The position numbers and the translations under genes are program-made. A stretch of 64,000 bases of DNA from Macrostomum hystrix (Eukaryota > Platyhelminthes > Macrostomidae), in contig CATNEN010000038.1 in assembly GCA_950097015.1 (NCBI GenBank), positions 24,403,001-24,467,000 on the forward strand, in the 5' to 3' direction. This document shows positions 25,501 to 34,500 of this stretch, piece by piece; the stretch's first letter is position 1; each line of letters begins with the position of its first letter. The notes under the pieces were generated by a model. That model did not search any database and had not been told where the DNA came from. It saw only the letters and a list, made by a program, of their open reading frames with translations.

Positions 25501-28500
25501 GCAAATCCAACTTTAGAATCCAGCAAATCCAACTTTAGAATCCAGCAAATCCAACTTTAGAATCTAGCAAATCCAACTTTAGAATCTAGCAAATCCAACT
25601 TTAGAATCCAGCAAATCCTACTTTAGAATCCAGCAAATCCAACTTTAGAATCCAGCAAATCCAACTTTAGAATCTAGCAAATCCTACTTTAGAATCTAGC
25701 AAATCCTACTTTAGAATCCAGCAAATCCAACTTTTTAGAATCCAGAAAATCCTATTTTAGAATCTAGCAAATCCAACTTTAGAATCTAGCAAATCCAACT
25801 TTAGAATCTAGCAAATCCTACTTTAGAATCCAGCAAATCCTAGATTCTGGTGTCTAAACCAGCAAATCCAATTTTTAGAATCCAGCAAATCCAACTTTTT
25901 AGAATCCAGAAAATCCTATTTTAGAATCCAGCAAATCCAACTTTTTAGAATCCAGAAAATCCTATTTTAGAATCTAGCAAATCCAACTTTTTAGAATCCA
26001 GCAAATCCAACTTTTTAGAATCCAGAAAATCCTATTTTAGAATCCAGCAAATCCAACTTTTTAGAGTCCAGAAAATCCTATTTTAGAATCCAGCAAATCC
26101 AACTTTAGAATCCAGCAAATCCAACTTTAGAATCCAGCAAATCCAACTTTAGAATCCAGCAAATCCAACTTTAGAATCCAGCAAATCCTACTTTAGAATC
26201 CAGCAAATCCAACTTTAGAATCTAGCAAATCCAACTTTAGAATCTAGCAAATCCAACTTTAGAATCCAGCAAATCCTACTTTAGAATCCAGCAAATCCAA
26301 CTTTAGAATCCAGCAAATCCAACTTTAGAATCTAGCAAATCCTACTTTAGAATCTAGCAAATCCTACTTTAGAATCCAGCAAATCCAACTTTTTAGAATC
26401 CAGAAAATCCTATTTTAGAATCTAGCAAATCCAACTTTAGAATCCAACTTTAGAACGCGATAAATTCGTCATATTAAAAATTGTCAGCAACTTCGAAGCC
26501 AAGGCGGAGGGTGTGCTCACTGAATGCGCCGACGATGACCAGTCGAAGGCTCAGGCGAATCTTGTTCGCGAGCTGCAGCACTACGGCGACAGCACCAGCC
26601 TGTTGCTGGCAGCCGAGGGCGAGTCCATCAGCTTCATCTCGCACAGATGCTGCCACCAGCTGCTGGACAATGCCTGGACGGGCAGTCTAAGTCAGAAGAA
26701 GAATAGCTCATTGATGGTCAGTGCCGCCACCGTAATATAGGGGCTTGTCGCGTGCAGTTGAGCCAACTAGATCGACGCACTGCGAGATTGCCTGACTATG
26801 AGATAATCTGTTCGAGTTTGTGAGTCTGTGTGCTCAGGAGTCAGTGGAATGTGAAGCGAGTAGACATAAACTATTTACTATACTCATTGGTTTAAACCCT
26901 GATATATATTGATTATAATTCAATATGATAGCACAAAAATTCCATTCTATTCCATTCTATTCTATTCCATTCAATTCCATTCCATTTCATTTTATTCCAT
27001 TATATTTATTCTATTCCATTCTATTCCAGTCTATTCCATTCCATTCTATTCCATTCTATTCCATTTTATTATAGTCCATTCTATTCCATTCTATTCCATT
27101 CTATTCCATTCCATTCCATTCCATTATAGTCCATTCCATTCCATTCTATTCCATTCCATTATAAGTCCATTCTATTCCATTCTATTCCATTCTATTCCAT
27201 TCCATTATAGTCCATTCTATTCATTCCATTCTATTCCATTCTATTCCATTCTATTTCTTTCCCTTCCATTCCATTCTGCTCCATTCCATTCTATTCCATT
27301 CTATTCCATTCCATTCTATTCCATCCTATTCCATTCTATTTCTTTCCCTTCTATTCCATTCTGCTTCATTCCATTCTATTCCATTCTATTTTATTATATT
27401 TCTTTCCCTTCTATCCCATTCTGCTCCATTCCATTCTATTCCATTTCATTATATTCCATTCTATTCCATTCTATTTCGTTCTATTCCATTCTATTTCGTT
27501 CTATTCCATTCTATTCCATTTCATTAAATTCCATTCTATTCCATTCTATTCCATTTCATTATATTCCATTCTATTATATTCTATTCCATTCTATTTCTTT
27601 CCCTTGTATTCCATTCTGCTCCATTCCATTCTATTCCATTCTATTCCATTTCATTATATTCCATTATATTCCATTCTATTTCGTTCTATTCCATTCTATT
27701 TCGTTCTATTCCATTCTATTTCGTTCTATTCCATTCTATTCCATTTCATTATATTCGATTCTATTCCATTCTATTCCATTTCATTATATTCCATTCTATT
27801 TCTTTCCCTTCCATTCCATTCTGCTCCATTCCATTCTATTCCATTCTATTCCATTCCATTCTATTCCATCCTATTCCATTCTATTTCTTTCCCTTCTATC
27901 CCATTCTGCTCCATTCCATTCTATTCCATTCTATTCCATTCTATTCCATTCTATTTCATTTCATTATATTCCATTCTATTCCATTCTATTCCATTCTATT
28001 CCATTCTATTCCATTCTATTCCATTCTATTCCATTCTATTCCATTCTATTCCATTCTATTCCATTCTATTCCATTCTATTCCATTCTATTTCTTTCCCTT
28101 CTATCCCATTCTGCTCCATTCCATTCTATTCCATTCTATTCCATTCTATTCCATTTCATTATATTCCATTCTATTCCATTCTATTCCATTCTATTCCATT
28201 CTATTCCATTCTATTCCATTCTATTCCATTCTATTCCATTCTATTTCTTTCCCTTCTATCCCATTCTGCTCCATTCCATTCTATTCCATTCTATTCCATT
28301 CTATTCCATTCTATTCCATTTCATTATATTCCATTCTATTCCATTCTATTCCATTCTATTCCATTCTATTCCATTCTATTCCATTCTATTTCGTTCTATT
28401 CCATTCTATTCCATTCTATTTATTTCCATTCTATTGTATTGTCTTCCAGTTCGCATTTCAACTGCTGGTTGGCCTGATTTGTCCATTTCTTTTGCCGCTG

Positions 28501-31500
28501 TTTGTTTACTACAAAGCGGACGATCTGGCGAACTCGGCCACTTCAGCCGCTGCCGCCACCGACGTCGGCAGCCAAGCTCGAGTCGTTTCTGGCCACCAGA
28601 ACCGACGTAGGAACCAACAGTTGGCCTCGAGGATCTGGACTAGGGCTGGCAGTCGAGTTGACCCAGAAGCCGGCAACTTTGCCACCGATGCCGACAATGA
28701 GAAGCAAGTTTTCATTTCCTGGAATTCAATTCCAACAAGGCCTCCCGAGCACGAATCCGCAGCGGGGCCACATTTTTCAGGCTTAGCCGGGCTTAGAAGG
28801 CTTAGCAGTATAATAACCAAGCTATTTTTTCACCCTGGGGTTGGACTATGAAAACCTATAGTACACTATGAATGCCTACTTCACGATTAGCTCCCAAATC
28901 GAATGACCGATTTTCGTAAAAGTCCATCATTTTGGTTCAAAAGGTTCCGCCCTTTACGAAGAACTAACTTTCAAAGCGAAAGCTGTACTCGTACCTGGTG
29001 ACAAGGACAGCAAAAATTTGTATTATATCATTCATAATCAGAAAACATACGAGCGAAAACTCATGGAATATAATATATTAAGCTTCTTTAATTTCAGGCT
29101 ACAACGCGAACCTCGTCGTTGCATGCAGCTATCAGAATATCGACGACGCATCATGGACTTTTATTCTGCTCCGGTTGTGAGATTTAGCTACAACACTGTA
29201 AGTTGGTACCCACTCGATTGACCCAATGATATCGAGGTGTTAACTCACTCGATTGACCCAATGATATCGAGGTGTTAACTCACTCGATTGACCCAATGAT
29301 ATCGAGGTGTTAACTCACTCGATTGACCCAATGATATCGAGGTGTTAGCTCACTCGATTGACCCAATGATATCGAGGTGTTAGCTCACTCGATTGACCCA
29401 ATGATATCGAGGTGTTAGCTCACTCGATTGACCCAATGATATCGAGGTGTTAACTCAATCGATTGACCCAATGATATCGAGGTGTTAACTCACTCGATTG
29501 ACCCAATGATATCGAGGTGTTAGCTCTGTCCATTGACCCCAGGATATCGAGGTGTTAACTCAGTCAATTGACCCAATAATATCGAGGTGTTAACTCAGTC
29601 AATTGACCCAATGATATCGAGGTGTTAACTCAGTCAATTGACCCCAGGATATCGAGGTGTTAACTATGTCCATTGACCCAATGATATCGAGGTGTTAACT
29701 CACTCGATTGACCCAATGATATCGAGGTGTTAACTCACTCGATTGACCCAATGATATCGAGGTGTTAGCTCACTCGATTGACCCAATGATATCGAGGTGT
29801 TAGCTCACTCGATTGACCCAATGATATCGAGGTGTTAACTCACTCGATTGACCCAATGATATCGAGGTGTTAGCTCACTCGATTGACCCAATGATATCGA
29901 GGTTTTAACTCTGTCCATTGACCCCAGGATATCGAGGTGTTAACTCAGTCAATTGACCCAATAATATCGAGGTGTTAACTCAGTCAATTGACCCAATGAT
30001 ATCGAGGTGTTAACTCAGTCAATTGACCCCAGGATATCGAGGTGTTAACTATGTCCATTGACCCAATGATATCGAGGTGTTAACTCTGTCCATTGACCCC
30101 AGGATATCGAGGTGTTAACTCTGTCCATTGACCCAATGATATCGAGGTGTTAACTCAGTCAATTGACCCAATGATATCGAGGTGTTAACTCTGTCCATTG
30201 ACCCCAGGATATCGAGGTGTTAACTCAGTCAATTGACCCAATGATATCGAGGTGTTAACTCAGTCAATTGACCCAATGATATCGAGGTGTTAACTCTGTC
30301 CATTGACCCCAGGATATCGAGGTGTTAACTCAGTCAATTGACCCAATGATATCGAGGTGTTAACTCTGTCCATTGACCCCAGGATATCGAGGTGTTAACT
30401 CAGTCAATTGACCCCAGGATATCGAGGTGTTAACTCTGTCCATTGACCCCAGGATATCGAGGTGTTAACTCAGTCAATTGACCCCAGGATATCGAGGTGT
30501 TAACTCTGTCCATTGACCCCAGGATATCGAGGTGTTAACTCAGTCAATTGACCCAATGATATCGAGGTGTTAACTCTGTCCATTGACCCCAGGATATCGA
30601 GGTGTTAGCTCACTCGATTGACCCAATGATATCGAGGTGTTAACTCACTCGATTGACCCAATGATATCGAGGTGTTAACTCACTCCATTGACCCAATGAT
30701 ATCGAGGTGTTAACTCACTCGATTGACCCAATGATATCGAGGTGTTAACTCTGTCCATTGACCCCAGGATATCGAGGTGTTAACTCAGTCAATTGACCCA
30801 ATGATATCGAGGTGTTAACTCAGTCAATTGACCCAATGATATCGAGGTGTTAACTCTGTCCATTGACCCCAGGATATCGAGGTGTTAACTCAGTCAATTG
30901 ACCCAATGATATCGAGGTGTTAACTCAGTCAATTGACCCCAGGATATCGAGGTGTTAACTCAGTCAATTGACCCAATGATATCGAGGTGTTAACTCTGTC
31001 CATTGACCCCAGGATATCGAGGTGTTAACTCAGTCAATTGACCCAATGATATCGAGGTGTTAACTCAGTCAATTGACCCCATGATATCGGGGTGTTAACT
31101 CAGTCAATTGACCCCAGGATATCGAGATGATGGACCACTGACACTGTCTCCATGATTGCAGATCTCGTACATAGTATTTCTGGGCCTATACTCTTATACT
31201 CTGCTATTCAAATTTGGTCCCGGCCTTCCAAACTGGTCAGCCATTCATCTGGTTCTGTACGTCTGGGTATTGTCGCTGGTGTTGGAAGAGCTTCGACAAG
31301 CCTTGTTGTCCAAGATTAGCTTCAAAGCCTACATATCGGATGCTTGGAATATCTTTGACATAGTTGCCATTGTTCTGTTCAACATTGGCGCTATGGCGTT
31401 CATACTGAGACTTATATCGCCAGCTGTTCAGGGTCTGTTCTCCTCAGGAGACGATCAATCGGCTACATCTACTGGCCAAGAGACATTACTGCGGCTCAGT

Positions 31501-34500
31501 AGACTGTGTCTATCATTGGCACTGTTCTTATTCTTTGCTAGAATATTACAGTTTTTCTCTGTCAGCGTCACATTGGGACCTAAAGTGGTGATGATTCAAA
31601 ATATGGTGAGCCAAGAGCAATGACGACACATTAAAGATAGATTAGAGAGTAGACACTATAACGAAGTGAATAAAGGGGAAAACCAAGATGAGATAAGAGA
31701 GGACAGCTAGAGAGAAGATAAGAGAGGACAGAGAGGAGATATGAGAAGATAGAGAGGATATATGAGAGGACAGAGAGGAGATGTGAGAGGACAGAGAGGA
31801 GATATGAGAGGACAGAGAGGAGATATGAGAGGACACAGAGGAGATAAGAGAGGACAGAGAGGAGATAAGAGAGGACAGAGAGGAGATAAGGGAGGACAGA
31901 GAGGAGACAGGAGAGGACAGAGAGGAGATAAGAGAGGACAGAGAGGAGATATGAGAGGACAGAGAGGAGATATGAGAGGACACAGAGGAGATATGAGAGG
32001 ACAGAGAGGAGATAAGAGAGGACAGAGAGGAGATAAGAGAGGACAGAGAGGAGATAAGGGAGGACAGAGAGGAGACAGGAGAGGACAGAGAGGAGATAAG
32101 AGAGGACAGAGAGAAGATATGAGAGGACAGAGAGAAGATATGAGAGGACAGAGAGGAGATATGAGAGGACACAGAGGAGATAACAGAGGACAGAGAGGAG
32201 AACAGAATGGATGGAGGTGCAAAGAAGAAGAGAGAAAAGAGAGACCGAGTGAAAATGGTATTAATTAAGTTAGGGAGAGAAAAGTATGCAATTATCAAAT
32301 TTCAGATAAGCAACGACCTGCTGCCATTCCTGGTGATTCTTCTAACATTCACCTTTGGCTACGGCATAGCCATGTGGTGCATCGCTTTTCCAAAGACTGA
32401 CCCGTCATTCTCTGACGCCCTGGCCATGATTATGAAGCTGATGCGGGTATCCTATTTTCAAATCTACGGCGAACTCAATATGGACCTCATTACTGGGCAA
32501 GGTAAGTTAAACAATGCTTAGAGTTCTTCTGCTAAACTCTTGTATGTACTTTTGGTTTAATTGTAAATATCCAGCTGGTTTAAATGTGGATATACACCCT
32601 TTTAGGACATCCAGGTTGTCTATTCTTAGATATCCACCTTTTTATTATTGGATAACCACTCTTTTTAATCTTGGTTATCCAGATTTTTTATTGTATATCT
32701 AGCCGGTTTAGTCTTCGATATCCAACAGGTTTTATTCTTGAATGTCCAGCTGGTTTAATCTTGGATAAACAGGTTTGATACCTTGATATCCGCCACTGTT
32801 TACTGCTTTTGCAAAACCTGTAAAATTTTGAAATCCCAATTATTTCAGCCTCAACTTGTACCACGGACACATCAACCTGTCCAGACGCTTGGGGGATTTG
32901 GATAGCCCCAATCATGCTAGGAGTTCACATGATCCTGGCCAACGGACTGCTGTTTAATCTGCTCATTGCCATGTTTAGGTGCGTTCACAGAATCGTAGAT
33001 TTAAATCGTAGATTCACAGAATCGTAGATTCACAGAATCGTAGATTCACAGAATCCTAGATTCACAGAATCCATGGCATTCCAGTCACACCTACGAGCGA
33101 GTTGACGCCTCGGGTCGTCAGCACTGGAGCCTGCAGCGCTTCCAGATTATGCGGGAGTTTTCGGAACGAAGTCCCATCGCGCCACCACTGGTGGCATTGT
33201 GGCGTTTGGCTTGGCCATTGCGACTGCTTATGTCGCGATGCCTTGGCTTAAACAACAGTGATGACAGCAATCCTTTTAGTGAGTTTATTAATTGTTGGAA
33301 CGGAAGTGACCTCCTTCTGTGGACTGAAAAGCTGTACATAGCCTTTGGAAGCATTGCGAAGCAGATCTGTAGTTGATAAAGATTATATCAAACCATCAGA
33401 CATCGGATGAAAAATGCTATGCAATTTACTTCGAACGTGTTGACAATCAGATGTAAATGATCCTCAGTTGGGGGGGATAATATCTCATGGGGGTGGGGAT
33501 TTTTTGTCTACTGAACTATTTGCCGCGTCCTCGGACACGAGGGGTTAAAATTGCTAGTTTAACCTACTAAATTGCTTTTAAACTGATGGAATAATTTTTT
33601 ATTTACATTTTTCCATGAAAATCTGACTGACCTCTGCGCGGGGGGTTAAAGTTGCTAGTTCAACCTACTAAATTGCTTTTAAACTGATGGAATAATTTTT
33701 CATTTACATTTTTACATGAAAATCTGACTGACCTCTGCGCGGGGGGTTAAAGTTGCTAGTCTGCTAAAATAATATTTCTTAACTGATGGTAATAACTTTT
33801 TCTTTTTCATACAAGAAAATCTTACGGACCCTCGGCAGGGGGTTAAAACTGCTAGTGTGATTTACTAAAATCTAGTTTTTTCAACTTGACTGAATGATAA
33901 ATGTCAAATCCATCTGGCAGAGACAAGCTACGCGAACGACAGGCAGAAGGAGCGTCAGCTGATGCAATGGGAGCGAATCCGGGCGCTGGAATTCCTGCGA
34001 CACCTTGACGAGTCCTCGACGTCATCTCCGTCCGGGTCGTCTGGACCAGCTGATCAAGCCAAGCCGATGGTGCTGCGAGCCGCTGGGGTCAACAAGGAGC
34101 TAGAGGCGGTGCGAACTCAACTGGAGGAGTCATTCAAGGAGTCCATTCGAGAAGTCGACCTTCGTGTTCGACGGTTGGACTCGATGGAGGCTCAGCTGGG
34201 CCAGCTGGGGGATCTGATGAAGGCCATGGCGGACCGACTGGGACAGCGACACGAAGAGGTGACGTTTGAAGGATGAGAGGCCGCCTTAGGCATAGATAAG
34301 CAATCTATTCAAATAGCTTAATTTAGTAATCCATTCAAATAGCATAGATTAGCAATCCATTCAAATAGCATAGATTAGCAATCCATTCAAATCACAATAA
34401 AGAATCCGTCCCACTGTTCAGGTAGTCCAGAGAATTTCTTCGATTCGCAAAAAAATTGCATCGCTGCCAAGTTCGAATTCCATTCCGAGAAACACGTCGG

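Noticed and set aside
26909-28851. Long FHSIPFYSILF-type open frames on the plus strand
   Set aside because: They come from the (CCATTCTATT)n array. Only the final part overlaps a true exon (from 28450).
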